From Notoacmeibacter ruber (GTDB lineage Bacteria > Pseudomonadota > Alphaproteobacteria > Rhizobiales > Rhizobiaceae), in NCBI RefSeq assembly GCF_003668555.1, contig NZ_RCWN01000001.1, positions 62,001 to 126,000 of the forward strand: DNA of 64,000 nt, read 5' to 3'. Both the position numbers and the translations under genes were made by a program. A model generated the notes under the pieces. That model was not told where the DNA came from. It searched no databases and saw nothing but the letters and a program-made list of their open reading frames with translations. Within the stretch, counting starts at the first letter, position 1. The number at the start of each line of letters is the position of its first letter. This document shows positions 35,654 to 44,300 of this stretch, piece by piece.

Positions 35654-36655
35654 CTAAAGCTTGTTGGCCGAGCGGGCCAGTTCGGCCAGGTTCTGTGGCG
35701 GGCGAGGGCCCATCTGTTCGATAATGACGCCGGCGCAGAAATTGCCGAGCGCAGCGCTGTCGGGTAGCGAACGACCTGTGGCCAGACCGTGCAGGAAGCC
35801 CGCGGCATAAAGGTCGCCCGCGCCGGTCGTGTCCCGCCGTACGGCTGCCATGAAGGCCGGTATGTCGTACCGCTCGCCATCCTTGACCACGACCGAGCCC
35901 TCCGGCCCACGGGTCACCGTGGCGAGCACGCAATCGGCGGCCAATTGACCGAGCGCCTCATCGAAATTCTCGCTCTGATAGAGCGACAGCAATTCTGTCT
36001 CATTGGCGAAGACGATATCGACTGTGCCGTCGCGGAGCAGACCGAGAAATTCCTCGCGGTAACGGTCGACGCAGAATGGGTCCGACAGGCTCATCGCGAC
36101 CTGCCGTCCATGCTTGTGCGCAAGATCTGCAGCCTTTCGGATGGCTGCTTTCGCATGGGGCGGATCCCACAGATAGCCCTCGAAATAGGTGAGGGCGCAA
36201 TCGCTCACGGTCTCTTCGGCGATGTCGTCCTCAGTCAGTTCCGTGCAGGCTCCGAGATAGGTGTTCATGGAACGCTCGCCATCCGGCGTAACGAAGATCA
36301 TGCACCGCGCCGTGGGGTCGCCGCCGAGGAGCGGCGGCGTATTGAAGGAGGCACCGAGCGCCCGGATATCATGGCCGAAGATCGTGCCCAGCTGGTCATC
36401 GGCGACCTTACCGATATAGGCGACGGTCCCGCCAAGGGCGGCGATCGCCGCGGCGGTGTTGCCGGCAGAGCCGCCGCTCATCGTTTCGGAGGGCCCCATC
36501 GCATTGTAAAGCTTGGCGGACCGCTCGGCATCCACCAGGTTCATGGCCCCCTTGATGATCTCGTGTTGGGCCAGAAACGCATCGTCGCAGGTGGCCAGCA
36601 TATCGACCATCGCATTGCCGATGCACAGCACGTGATGGAAGGGTCCGTCGCTCAT
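35654..36655 (-). CDS. Adenosine kinase (PfkB family)
   Basis: This 333-residue ribokinase-fold enzyme phosphorylates adenosine to AMP in purine salvage. It shows the N-terminal CIGNAMVDMLA, the substrate motif GGSAGNTAAAIAALGG at about residues 55-70 and the C-terminal DTTGAGDLYAAGFLHGLATG with the catalytic Asp (PfkB signature 2). ATG 36655 follows GGA at suitable distance; ATG 36670 five codons upstream is equally open and lacks a site. The CHAD gene follows 55 bases later. The assignment as adenosine kinase rather than another PfkB sugar kinase comes from similarity to rhizobial proteins. Confidence 0.88.
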   Translation of the reverse strand: MSDGPFHHVLCIGNAMVDMLATCDDAFLAQHEIIKGAMNLVDAERSAKLYNAMGPSETMSGGSAGNTAAAIAALGGTVAYIGKVADDQLGTIFGHDIRALGASFNTPPLLGGDPTARCMIFVTPDGERSMNTYLGACTELTEDDIAEETVSDCALTYFEGYLWDPPHAKAAIRKAADLAHKHGRQVAMSLSDPFCVDRYREEFLGLLRDGTVDIVFANETELLSLYQSENFDEALGQLAADCVLATVTRGPEGSVVVKDGERYDIPAFMAAVRRDTTGAGDLYAAGFLHGLATGRSLPDSAALGNFCAGVIIEQMGPRPPQNLAELARSANKL

Positions 36656-36825
36656 TCGTTTTTCCGTCATGCAAGGGGAGGTTGATCTCGCATAACCCCC
36701 CGGTCATGGAATTGCAAAGCCCTTCGCAGAATGCGGCCGCCCAAACGGGGCGCGGCTTGATCGAAGACAAGAGAGAGCCTACCTCACCAACCGTACCGCT
36801 TTCCGTCTGAGCCATTGCATCTGTC

Positions 36826-37572
36826 ATGATCTTTTCCGCCGCATCTGCTGCCTTCATCCGCCTTTTCTCACCGGAATTTCGCGGCGTGTTCTTCAAATCG
36901 ATCGGATTGACGTTACTGGCTCTGGTGCTCGTCTGGTTCGGGCTGCGCGAGCTTTTCGAATGGGCGGCGCTTCCTTGGGTGGACGCGCTGTGGGATGGCG
37001 AAACTCAATGGGAAGGCTGGCTTCAGGTGACAGCCTCCATTCTTGCGGCCATCGTCTTCGCCATCGTTCTCGGGCTGCTGATCGCGCCCGTCAGCGCCAT
37101 TGTCGTCTCGCTCTTTCTCGATGACGCGGCGGAGGTGATCGAGAAGGAAGACTACCCATCGCTACAGGTGGGCCGTTCTGTTCCGCTGATCGCCGGCTTG
37201 TGGCTGAGCGCGAAGTTTCTCGGCGTCGTCATTCTTGGCAACCTTCTGGCGTTGATCCTGCTGCTGGTGCCCTTCGTCAATCTGTTCGCCTTTTTTGTCG
37301 TCAACGCCTACTTGCTGAGCCGTGAATTCTTCGAGTTCGCAGCTTTGCGCTATCGGACCGAGGCGGAGGCGAAAGCCTTTCGGAAGCGGCATGCGATGAC
37401 GGTCTTCTTGGCCGGCGTGCCGATTGCGGCACTGCTTTCCGTGCCACTTCTCAATCTCTTGACGCCGCTCTTTGCGGCTGCGCTGATGGTTCACCTCCAC
37501 ATGAAGCTCAGCAAGCGGGACAGTCAGTTCGCGCTGGCGCCCGCCGACACGCCGCGCTCTATTCCGGCCTGA
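36826..37572 (+). CDS. EI24/CysZ-like integral membrane protein
   Basis: This 248-residue protein has about five or six hydrophobic segments and belongs to the EI24 family (PF07264), which includes the sulfate transporter CysZ; rhizobial copies are often named sulfate transporter family. The C-terminal half holds NAYLLSREFFEFAALRYRTEAEA, a family marker, and FRKRHAMTVFLAGVPIAALLSVP. Substrate is not proven. It is divergent from adenosine kinase by 170 bases and convergent with nth, whose stop is 9 bases away. Confidence 0.85.
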   Translation: MIFSAASAAFIRLFSPEFRGVFFKSIGLTLLALVLVWFGLRELFEWAALPWVDALWDGETQWEGWLQVTASILAAIVFAIVLGLLIAPVSAIVVSLFLDDAAEVIEKEDYPSLQVGRSVPLIAGLWLSAKFLGVVILGNLLALILLLVPFVNLFAFFVVNAYLLSREFFEFAALRYRTEAEAKAFRKRHAMTVFLAGVPIAALLSVPLLNLLTPLFAAALMVHLHMKLSKRDSQFALAPADTPRSIPA

Positions 37573-37581
37573 TCGGCCAGT

Positions 37582-38343
37582 TCAGCCGATCTCCTGCTCC
37601 GGAAGTTCGACCAGCGGCGCCGGAATATCGGTTGTTTTCTCGTCGGCCTTGCAGAGGTCGGCAATGATGCAAGCGCTGCATTCGGGTTTGCGTGCCTTGC
37701 AGACATAACGGCCGTGCAGGATCAGCCAGTGATGGGCATGGCGAAGATAATGATCCGGTATGACTTTCAGCAGGTGCGCCTCTACGGCATCCGGGGTTTT
37801 GCCGGGCGCCAGCTTGAGCCTGTTCGCCAGCCGAAAGATATGCGTGTCGACAGCGATCGTGTCGTGGCCGAACGCCATGCTGAGGACCACATTGGCCGTC
37901 TTTCGGCCGACGCCGGGCAAGGTCACCAGTTCGTCGCGCGTCCGCGGCACTTCGCCATCGAAATCGTCGATCAGCTTCTGCGAAAGGGCGATGACGTTCT
38001 TCGCCTTGTTGCGCCAGAGGCCGATGGTCCGGATATATTCGCCGACGCCCTCTTCACCCAGAGCGATCATCTTTTCCGGCGTGTCGGCGACGGGAAAGAG
38101 TTTGGCCGTCGCCCTGTTCACGCCGACATCGGTCGCCTGCGCCGACAGCGCCACTGCTACGACGAGGGTGAAAGGATTGGTGTGCACCAGTTCGCCCTTG
38201 GGCTCCGGGCGTTGAACGGAAAAGCGGCGGAATATCTCTTCGGTTTCGGCCCGCGAATAGGCAGATTTCGGCGCGCGTTCTCTTTTTCCCGTTGCCGCCG
38301 CGCTCTTGCCCTTCGCCGTCTTTGTGCTCTTTTTTGCTGTCAT
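37582..38343 (-). CDS. nth: Endonuclease III (DNA glycosylase/AP lyase)
   Basis: This 253-residue enzyme removes oxidised pyrimidines. After a Lys/Ala-rich tail (residues 1-28), the helix-hairpin-helix domain has LPGVGRKTANVVLSMAFGHD with the catalytic Lys and, in TIAVDTHIFRLANRL, the catalytic Asp. The C-terminal 4Fe-4S loop is C-x6-C-x2-C-x5-C (CKARKPECSACIIADLC). ATG 38343 is preferred; an in-frame ATG at 38366 is possible. A second, diverged Nth homologue lies at 46429. It is divergent from the DUF2244 gene by 57 bases. Confidence 0.95.
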   Translation of the reverse strand: MTAKKSTKTAKGKSAAATGKRERAPKSAYSRAETEEIFRRFSVQRPEPKGELVHTNPFTLVVAVALSAQATDVGVNRATAKLFPVADTPEKMIALGEEGVGEYIRTIGLWRNKAKNVIALSQKLIDDFDGEVPRTRDELVTLPGVGRKTANVVLSMAFGHDTIAVDTHIFRLANRLKLAPGKTPDAVEAHLLKVIPDHYLRHAHHWLILHGRYVCKARKPECSACIIADLCKADEKTTDIPAPLVELPEQEIG

Positions 38344-38400
38344 GGAAGGCCTATAGCTTTCCTGCATCTCGGCTGGAAGCCGGCTTGCACAGGGTTGATC

Positions 38401-38904
38401 ATGACGACAGGTGAAAACCAAATCGGGCCGGATCCCGCCGAGAGCCCCATTTTCGACGCGGTTCTGACGCCGCATCGCTCGCTCGGCAAGCCCGGCTTTG
38501 CCATCCTCATGGTCGCGGTGGGCGTCTTATGGCTTGGGACAGGGCTGATGTTCTGGTCGATGGGAGCCTGGCCGATCTTCGGTTTCTTCGGCCTCGATCT
38601 GGTCATTCTCTATATCGCGTTCCGGCTGAACTACCGCGCTGCTCGCGCCAGAGAGGAAATTACCGTCTGGCGCCATGATATCGAGGTTCGCCAATATGCA
38701 CCCTCGGGCCGCATGGCGCGCCATCAGTTCAACCCGTTCTGGACACGGTTTTCCGTCAAGCGGAAGCCCGAAATCGGCATTATCGAAATGGCCCTGAAAG
38801 ACAGGGCACGGCATCTGCCTGTGGGCGGATTTCTCAACCCCGATGACAGAAGCAGCTTTGCAAAAGCCTTTGGGGACGCGATCGCGACCGCCAGAGGTCG
38901 TTGA
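38401..38904 (+). CDS. DUF2244 domain membrane protein
   Basis: This 167-residue protein has two adjacent hydrophobic segments at about residues 30-75 (FAILMVAVGVLWLGTGLMFW and IFGFFGLDLVILYIAF) followed by a cytoplasmic part with ITVWRHDIEVRQYAPSG. This is the DUF2244 family of Alphaproteobacteria; function is unknown, and it is sometimes called an integral membrane protein. ATG 38401 follows AGGG with good spacing; the open frame upstream runs antisense to nth and is not coding. It is divergent from nth, an arrangement common in rhizobia. Confidence 0.9.
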   Translation: MTTGENQIGPDPAESPIFDAVLTPHRSLGKPGFAILMVAVGVLWLGTGLMFWSMGAWPIFGFFGLDLVILYIAFRLNYRAARAREEITVWRHDIEVRQYAPSGRMARHQFNPFWTRFSVKRKPEIGIIEMALKDRARHLPVGGFLNPDDRSSFAKAFGDAIATARGR

Positions 38905-38949
38905 TCACGCGATTCCGACGTGCAGGAGGCTGCGCTTCACACAACCGAA

Positions 38950-39237
38950 CTAGTTCTTCTTGTCGTTCAGCCTCTCACGCAATTCCTTGCCGGCCTTGAA
39001 GAAGGGAACCCATTTTTCCTCCACTTCGACCGTCTCGCCGGTTCTCGGATTCCGGCCTGTCCGCGCGGGCCGGTTCTTGACCGAAAAAGCGCCGAACCCC
39101 CTCAATTCAACGCGATCGCCTTCGATAAGCGCCTGCGAAATCTCCTCCAGAATGACATTGACAATACGGTCCACGTCTCTCTGGAAGAGATGCGGATTAC
39201 GATTGGCAATGGTCTGCACGAGTTCAGATTTAATCAT
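38950..39237 (-). CDS. ihfB: Integration host factor beta subunit
   Basis: This 95-residue nucleoid protein pairs with IhfA to bend DNA and aids sigma-54 promoters, recombination and replication. The text [22 protein letters not shown] begins the dimer helices, and [20 protein letters not shown] with NPRTGE carries the DNA-bending beta arms and the intercalating proline. The end [13 protein letters not shown] tail ([10 protein letters not shown]) is normal. It lies 38 bases after sppA on the same strand. In classical rhizobia lapA follows it; here lapA is elsewhere (48207). Confidence 0.96.
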   Translation of the reverse strand: MIKSELVQTIANRNPHLFQRDVDRIVNVILEEISQALIEGDRVELRGFGAFSVKNRPARTGRNPRTGETVEVEEKWVPFFKAGKELRERLNDKKN

Positions 39238-39275
39238 GGCTCATGAAACTCCTCCCGGCTCGTCCGATCATGATG

Positions 39276-40247
39276 CTACTTACCGGCACTGGAAGGTTGC
39301 CAGAGTGCCATAACACCGTCAAGCATAAGCTCTCGCTTAAACCATTGAGCAACAAGGGGTAGTTGCATCACATCTTCCAGACTGACAGCCGCCGCGTTTG
39401 TCCGGCCGAGCGGAATACCGAATAGACTGTATTGTGTCTCGGGCTCCCAATCCACAACGGTCAGGCCCGACGCGACGCCCTTGCTCTCCAGCCAGGCAAT
39501 CGCCGTATCCTCTCCGCCGAGCTCATCGACGAGCTTGTTGTCGAGGGCCTGACGTCCGGAGAAGACCGACCCGTCGGCCAGCTTTCGCGTCTCGGCGAGC
39601 GATAGCGGACGGCGTTCCGCCACAAGGGTCACGAACCAATCGTAAATGTCATCGACGAGCCGCTGGAGAACCGCGCGTTCCTCCGCCGTGGTTTCATTGA
39701 AAGGTGACGGCTCGGCCTTGAGCGGCGAACTTTTCACCGCGTCGAGTTCCACTCCGATCATGTCGAGGCCGCGCTGGACGTTCGGATACTGGACCAGAAC
39801 ACCGATCGATCCGACGATGGAGCTTTGCCGCGCAACGATGTGGTCCGCTGCCGACGCGATCATGTAACCGGCTGACGCTGCCAGCGTGCCGACCTGGGCC
39901 ACGACGGGTTTTTCCGCGGCGATCTTGCGGACCGCATTGTGAATGGCTTCTCCTCCGACCGACGTGCCGCCGGGTGAATCGATCACAAGCAACACACCCT
40001 CGACGCTTTCGGTCTCGGCTATGCTATCGAGTCGGTCCAGAAGGTCGCTGTCCTCCGTGATAGTCCCTTCGATCTTCACCTTGGCGATCTGTGAGATGGG
40101 CGAAAGATTGGCCTGCGTCTCGCCGACGCGCCACACTACAGCTCCGATCGCCACGAGAGCGAAAAGAATGGCGGCGGTGCGCCAGCGGCCGAGTTTCCGC
40201 CTTTGCTGTCGGCGTGCGACAATCTCTTCAATATCGGCACCACTCAT
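39276..40247 (-). CDS. sppA: Signal peptide peptidase SppA, short form
   Basis: This 323-residue membrane-bound serine protease degrades cleaved signal peptides in the membrane. One N-terminal segment (AAILFALVAIGAVVWRV, about residues 25-41) anchors it, and the ClpP-like fold follows. The nucleophilic Ser is in LAASAGYMIASAADHIVA, and the general-base Lys in AVKSSPLKAEPSPFNE, as in the short Bacillus-type SppA. SPGGTSVGGEAIHNAVR forms the oxyanion loop. It heads the pair sppA-ihfB and is divergent from lptC by 131 bases. Confidence 0.95.
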   Translation of the reverse strand: MSGADIEEIVARRQQRRKLGRWRTAAILFALVAIGAVVWRVGETQANLSPISQIAKVKIEGTITEDSDLLDRLDSIAETESVEGVLLVIDSPGGTSVGGEAIHNAVRKIAAEKPVVAQVGTLAASAGYMIASAADHIVARQSSIVGSIGVLVQYPNVQRGLDMIGVELDAVKSSPLKAEPSPFNETTAEERAVLQRLVDDIYDWFVTLVAERRPLSLAETRKLADGSVFSGRQALDNKLVDELGGEDTAIAWLESKGVASGLTVVDWEPETQYSLFGIPLGRTNAAAVSLEDVMQLPLVAQWFKRELMLDGVMALWQPSSAGK

Positions 40248-40378
40248 GATCGATCTCCGCTTGCGCTTCGGCGCACCGCACCGATGTCCGGAATCTGTAC
40301 CATTTCGTAAGGATTCAAGAGGCCCTTATTCTTTCTTAGTGCTTGCCTTCGCGTTGGTGTCGGGGCAGGAAGCGTCGG

Positions 40379-41080
40379 ATGAGCGATGTCGAGCACCAGT
40401 TTGGTTCGGGCCATGCGCATTCCGTGCGTGAACGTGTTCTTGAAGCACGGCGCCATGGCCGCCGGGTTCGATCCTTCGGATCCGCCCTTTTTTTCGCGGC
40501 CGGCGCCATCCTTGCCTTCGGTGTTCTTGCGACGGCACTGGCGACATTGGCGATTCCTACTCCGGAACTGGGCGATATGGACGTCGAGGATGGCCGGGTC
40601 GTCATGGGTGCGCCCAAACTAGAGGGGCGCAACAGCTCGGACCAGCCTTACCGGATCGAAGCCGAAAGCGCCCTGCAATCGCCGGACGATCTCAATCGCC
40701 TCGAATTGCGCGGCATAACCGGAGAGCTACCTCTCGGCTCCGACAGCCGCGTCGCGTTCAATTCCGATGCGGGTTTCTATGATGCGGAAAACCAGTTTCT
40801 CGATTTTCTGTCGCCGCTCGATCTGGAAACGTCGGCTGGCGATACCGCTCTCGTCCAGGACGGGCGTATCGACCTTCTGGCGGGTAGCTTCGTCAGTGAC
40901 AAACCGGTAAGATTGAAGACCGAAACGACCACGCTGACGGCCGACAGCGTCCGCATCGACAGCCGCAGCCGCACCATCCTGTTCAAGGGATCGGTCCGGA
41001 TGCAGCTTGTACCCGACGATGTACGACCCCAGGCGAATGCGAGCGAAACGCCGCCCTCGAAGGAAACAGCTAATGAATAG
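40379..41080 (+). CDS. lptC: LPS export protein LptC
   Basis: This 233-residue protein is anchored by one N-terminal helix (about residues 35-60) and passes LPS from LptBFG to LptA across the periplasm. The periplasmic part has the beta-jellyroll pattern with APKLEGRNSSDQPYRIEAESA, RLELRGITGEL and GRIDLLAGSFVSDKPVRLKTE. ATG 40379 is chosen because AGGAAG precedes it by 8 bases. It opens the conserved lptC-lptA-lptB-rpoN-hpf-ptsN cluster, and its last 8 bases overlap the lptA start. Confidence 0.9.
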   Translation: MSDVEHQFGSGHAHSVRERVLEARRHGRRVRSFGSALFFAAGAILAFGVLATALATLAIPTPELGDMDVEDGRVVMGAPKLEGRNSSDQPYRIEAESALQSPDDLNRLELRGITGELPLGSDSRVAFNSDAGFYDAENQFLDFLSPLDLETSAGDTALVQDGRIDLLAGSFVSDKPVRLKTETTTLTADSVRIDSRSRTILFKGSVRMQLVPDDVRPQANASETPPSKETANE

Positions 41081-41651
41081 ATCCTTCCCGTTCCGCGAAC
41101 GATCCGGTGTCGCCGCGATCGGCCTTCTGCTCGTCGGCCTGTCTTCATCCTTCGCTCATGCCCAGCAGACTCAGGATACGAACTTTCGGATGGAGGGCGA
41201 CAAGCCGATCCAGATCGAGAGCGATCAGCTCGAAGTTTTCGATCAGGAAAACACGGCGATCTTCACGGGCAACGTCGTGGTGGTTCAGGGCCCGACGCAG
41301 ATGCGTTCCAATTTCATGAAGGTGTTTTACTCCGACAAGAAGGAACAGCCTTCGCAAGGCGAAGCCAAACCGGCGAGCACGACCGGCCAGAACTCGTCCG
41401 ATATCGACAGGATCGAAGTTGGCGGCAAGGTCTATGTCAATTCCGGCACGCAGACCGCAACTGGCGATGAAGGCAGCTTCGACATGCGCGCCAATGTCCT
41501 GCGGTTGACGGGCAAGGAAGTTGTCTTGTCCGATGGCGGCAACGTGCTGACCGGCTGCGCCCTGACCGTGCAGACCGAAACGGGCAAGGCCCGTCTCGAA
41601 GCCTGCGGCGGCAACCGCGTGCGAATGGTCATCTCTCCGGACAGCGAGTGA
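41073..41651 (+). CDS. lptA: Lipopolysaccharide transport periplasmic protein LptA
   Basis: This 192-residue exported protein has a signal peptide (AIGLLLVGLSSSFAHA, cut about residue 26) and an OstA-like jellyroll forming the LPS bridge between membranes. Key text is PIQIESDQLEVFDQENTAIF, then GNVVVVQGPTQMRSNFMKVFY and DIDRIEVGGKVYVNSGTQTATG. ATG 41073 has AGGAA upstream and overlaps lptC by 8 bases, so translation is probably coupled. lptB follows after 16 bases. Confidence 0.93.
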   Translation: MNRSFPFRERSGVAAIGLLLVGLSSSFAHAQQTQDTNFRMEGDKPIQIESDQLEVFDQENTAIFTGNVVVVQGPTQMRSNFMKVFYSDKKEQPSQGEAKPASTTGQNSSDIDRIEVGGKVYVNSGTQTATGDEGSFDMRANVLRLTGKEVVLSDGGNVLTGCALTVQTETGKARLEACGGNRVRMVISPDSE

Positions 41652-41667
41652 GCGGACGGTCTCGCCC

Positions 41668-42468
41668 ATGCGAATTCCAGGTTTGACGCGCCGTGATATG
41701 GCGGACGAATTCTATATACCGTCGGAAGACGATCAGAAACGGCTTGCCGATACGCTGATCGCGCGGACCGTCAGAAAGCGCTATGGCGGACGCGAGGTCG
41801 TCTCCGGTGCTTCGGTCGGTGTGCGAACCGGCGAGATTGTCGGCCTGCTCGGGCCGAACGGGGCGGGCAAGACCACCACCTTCTACATGGTAACGGGACT
41901 TGTACCGGTCGATGAGGGTTCGATCGAACTCGACGGCTACGATATCTCGACATTGCCGATGTACCGCCGCGCCCGGCTCGGTATCGGTTATTTGCCGCAG
42001 GAAGCCTCTATCTTTCGGGGGCTGACGGTCGAAGCCAACATTATGGGCGTTCTGGAACTTGTCGAGAAGGATCGGCAGACGCGGCAATCCCGTCTGGACG
42101 AACTCCTCGCGGAATTCGGCATCACCCATCTTCGCAAGAGTCAGGCGACGGCCCTATCGGGCGGCGAGCGGCGCAGGCTCGAGATCGCACGCGCCTTGGC
42201 GAGCCGGCCCCGCTTCATGCTTCTGGATGAGCCCTTCGCCGGTGTTGATCCGATCGCGGTGGCGGAGATCCAGAAGCTCGTTCGGCACCTGAAGGCGCGC
42301 GGTATCGGCGTCCTGATTACCGACCACAGCGTTCGTGAGATGCTTGGATTGATCGATCGCGCCTACATCATTCACGAAGGGACCGTGCTGACCCACGGCA
42401 CGCCCCAGCAGATCGTTGAAAACCCCGATGTGCGGCGGCTCTATCTGGGTGAGAATTTTACCTTATAG
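41668..42468 (+). CDS. lptB: LPS export ABC transporter ATP-binding protein LptB
   Basis: This 266-residue ATPase drives LPS extraction with LptF and LptG, which are not in the window. Walker A is GLLGPNGAGKTTTFYM (about residue 60), the Q-loop is GIGYLPQEASIFRGL, the signature is ALSGGERRRLEIARAL and Walker B is FMLLDEPFAGVDP, with switch His in GVLITDHSVREML. A 25-residue extension precedes the usual start; ATG 41698 is an alternative. It is followed by rpoN after 120 bases. Confidence 0.95.
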   Translation: MRIPGLTRRDMADEFYIPSEDDQKRLADTLIARTVRKRYGGREVVSGASVGVRTGEIVGLLGPNGAGKTTTFYMVTGLVPVDEGSIELDGYDISTLPMYRRARLGIGYLPQEASIFRGLTVEANIMGVLELVEKDRQTRQSRLDELLAEFGITHLRKSQATALSGGERRRLEIARALASRPRFMLLDEPFAGVDPIAVAEIQKLVRHLKARGIGVLITDHSVREMLGLIDRAYIIHEGTVLTHGTPQQIVENPDVRRLYLGENFTL

Positions 42469-42588
42469 CCGCATTGACGGCGTGATCGCTTGACAAGCAA
42501 TCCTCGTGCCAGTTGAATTTGAGCGCCACTCGCTCCCGTAGAAGGCGAGGGTCGGCTGCCGGCAGGCCGCCATTAAGGGGTAGCGTTC

Positions 42589-44106
42589 ATGAGCCTTTCC
42601 GCGCGTCTACAGCTTCGCCAGAGCCAGTCACTGGTGATGACGCCGCAATTGATGCAGTCGATCCGCCTGCTGCAATTCAGCCAGGCCGAGCTGGACCGGT
42701 TCATCGAGGAGGAGGTTGAGCGTAACCCTTTGATCGAAAAGGAAGAGGCCGGCGCGGATATATCTGCTTCGGCAGAGGATTTGTCCGATTCCGGCTATCG
42801 CTTCGACGGGGCTTCAGCTGAGGGGACGGATAGCGGCTCGATCGCCGAGGTGATGGATACGTCTCTTCATAACGTCTTTCCGGATGATCCCGGACGCCAG
42901 GCAACCTTGTCGCCTGATCTGACAGGCCAATGGAAAAGCGCAGCCGGGGGCGTTGGTGCAATATCGGGCAGCGATGCCCTTGATCTGGACAGTTTTGCCG
43001 CCGCGCCCGTCACGCTGGAGGCCCACATTGCGGAACAGATCGCATTTTCATTCCGGACAGGCGAGGACCGTCTGATCGCGGCAACTCTTGCGGATGAGTT
43101 GGATGAGTGCGGCTATCTTCGCGCCGACCTTGCCGAGACGGCGAACCGTCTCGGTGTGGAGATCGAGGATGTCGATGCCGTGCTGGCGGTCTGTCAGCGT
43201 TTCGAGCCGGTCGGTATCTTCGCCCGTTCTCTGGCAGAGTGCCTTTCGGCACAGCTTCGGGTGAAGGATCGGCTCGACCCCGCCATGGCAGCCCTTATTG
43301 CCAATCTCGACCGGCTTGCCCGACGCGACTTTGTCGCGCTGCGTTCCATCTGCGGCGTCGGCGAAGACGACCTGATCGAGATGCTGGCGGAAATTCGGCG
43401 CCTCGATCCAAGGCCCGGCCTTCAATATGGCCGCGCCTATCCCGATGAGATCGTGCCGGATGTGGTGATTACGCCGGCTGCGGATGGCTCCTGGCAGGTC
43501 GAACTCAATTCGGAAGCTTTGCCTCGTGTCCTGATCGACCAGTCTTATGTGGCGCGGGTCAGCAATTCGCCGGCCAGCAAGGAGGATAAGACCTTTGTCT
43601 CGGAATGCTTGGCGAATGCGCAATGGCTGACCCGTAGTCTCGACCAGCGGGCGAAGACCATTCTCAAGGTCGCAAGCGAGATCGTGCGCCGGCAGGATGC
43701 GTTTCTCGTCCATGGTGTCACGGAACTGCGTCCTCTCAATCTGAAGACGGTGGCCGATGCGATCGGCATGCATGAATCGACGGTCAGCCGCGTGACCAGT
43801 AATAAATATCTTCTGACCCCGCGCGGCACGTTCGAAATGCGGTATTTCTTCACAGCCGCGCTGGCTGCGGTGGAAGGCGGTGATAGCCACTCGGCGGAGG
43901 CGGTCCGCCACCGGATCCGCCAGATGGTCGAGGCCGAAACCGCGAAGTCGATTCTTTCGGATGACCAGATCGTTCGACATCTTCAGGGCGAGGGAATCGA
44001 TATTGCGCGGCGCACTGTCGCCAAATATCGCGAAGCGATGAATATCCCGTCCTCCGTCCGTCGCCGCCGCGAAAAAAAGGCTCGGGCGCAGGCCGAAGCT
44101 TCTTAG
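42589..44106 (+). CDS. rpoN: RNA polymerase sigma-54 factor RpoN
   Basis: This 505-residue alternative sigma factor directs RNA polymerase to -24/-12 promoters of nitrogen and other genes. Region I (LRQSQSLVMTPQLMQSIRLL) interacts with enhancer-binding proteins; an acidic linker follows, then the core-binding domain, the helix-turn-helix (VADAIGMHESTVSRVTSNKY) and the RpoN box ARRTVAKYRE near residue 480. The tail RRRREKKARAQ is basic. Site AAGGGG precedes the ATG. The cluster with lptB, hpf and ptsN is conserved, linking it to nitrogen-PTS control. Confidence 0.97.
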   Translation: MSLSARLQLRQSQSLVMTPQLMQSIRLLQFSQAELDRFIEEEVERNPLIEKEEAGADISASAEDLSDSGYRFDGASAEGTDSGSIAEVMDTSLHNVFPDDPGRQATLSPDLTGQWKSAAGGVGAISGSDALDLDSFAAAPVTLEAHIAEQIAFSFRTGEDRLIAATLADELDECGYLRADLAETANRLGVEIEDVDAVLAVCQRFEPVGIFARSLAECLSAQLRVKDRLDPAMAALIANLDRLARRDFVALRSICGVGEDDLIEMLAEIRRLDPRPGLQYGRAYPDEIVPDVVITPAADGSWQVELNSEALPRVLIDQSYVARVSNSPASKEDKTFVSECLANAQWLTRSLDQRAKTILKVASEIVRRQDAFLVHGVTELRPLNLKTVADAIGMHESTVSRVTSNKYLLTPRGTFEMRYFFTAALAAVEGGDSHSAEAVRHRIRQMVEAETAKSILSDDQIVRHLQGEGIDIARRTVAKYREAMNIPSSVRRRREKKARAQAEAS

Positions 44107-44218
44107 AACCGTTCGGGCTTTGGAGCCGCAAACTTGACTTCCAATGCCCGGCCCAATATTCCGCGCGCCCATCAGTTCCACTTCGCGCAGCGCATCAGGC
44201 TTCGGTTCCGCTGTTCAC

Positions 44219-44232
44219 TTGACCGACGTCAA
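44219..44232. promoter_or_regulatory. Putative FNR/FixK-type binding site upstream of hpf
   Basis: TTGACCGACGTCAA has perfect arms TTGAC/GTCAA around 4 bases and fits the TTGA-N6-TCAA pattern for Crp-Fnr regulators. Its centre lies about 75 bases before the hpf start and about 30 bases before a TATTTT-like -10, compatible with an activator site. No regulator gene is in the window. Confidence 0.5.
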
Positions 44233-44249
44233 TGCCTTGCCCGCCCGCT

Positions 44250-44287
44250 CTGGGAGAGTATTTTCTCTTTCCCAGTATCTGTTTTTT
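44250..44287 (+). terminator. Terminator-like hairpin immediately before the hpf ribosome site
   Basis: CTGGGA (44250-44255) pairs with TCCCAG (44270-44275), followed by TATCTG and six Ts. It ends 14 bases before the hpf ATG, leaving no room for another promoter after it. It may end rpoN transcription or act as an attenuator for hpf. Confidence 0.5.
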
Positions 44288-44300
44288 ACGAGGATACCTT

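Noticed and set aside
35599..35910. 104-codon N-terminal extension of the CHAD protein
   Set aside because: It runs antisense to the 3' end of adenosine kinase, has no homology and no ribosome site; the ATG at 35598 gives a normal CHAD protein.
37714..38400. Long upstream extension of the DUF2244 frame
   Set aside because: It is antisense to nth and has no family match; ATG 38401 has a good ribosome site.
40244..40456. Small minus-strand frame of 70 codons between sppA and lptC
   Set aside because: It overlaps the lptC 5' region and the sppA start, with no ribosome site or homology.
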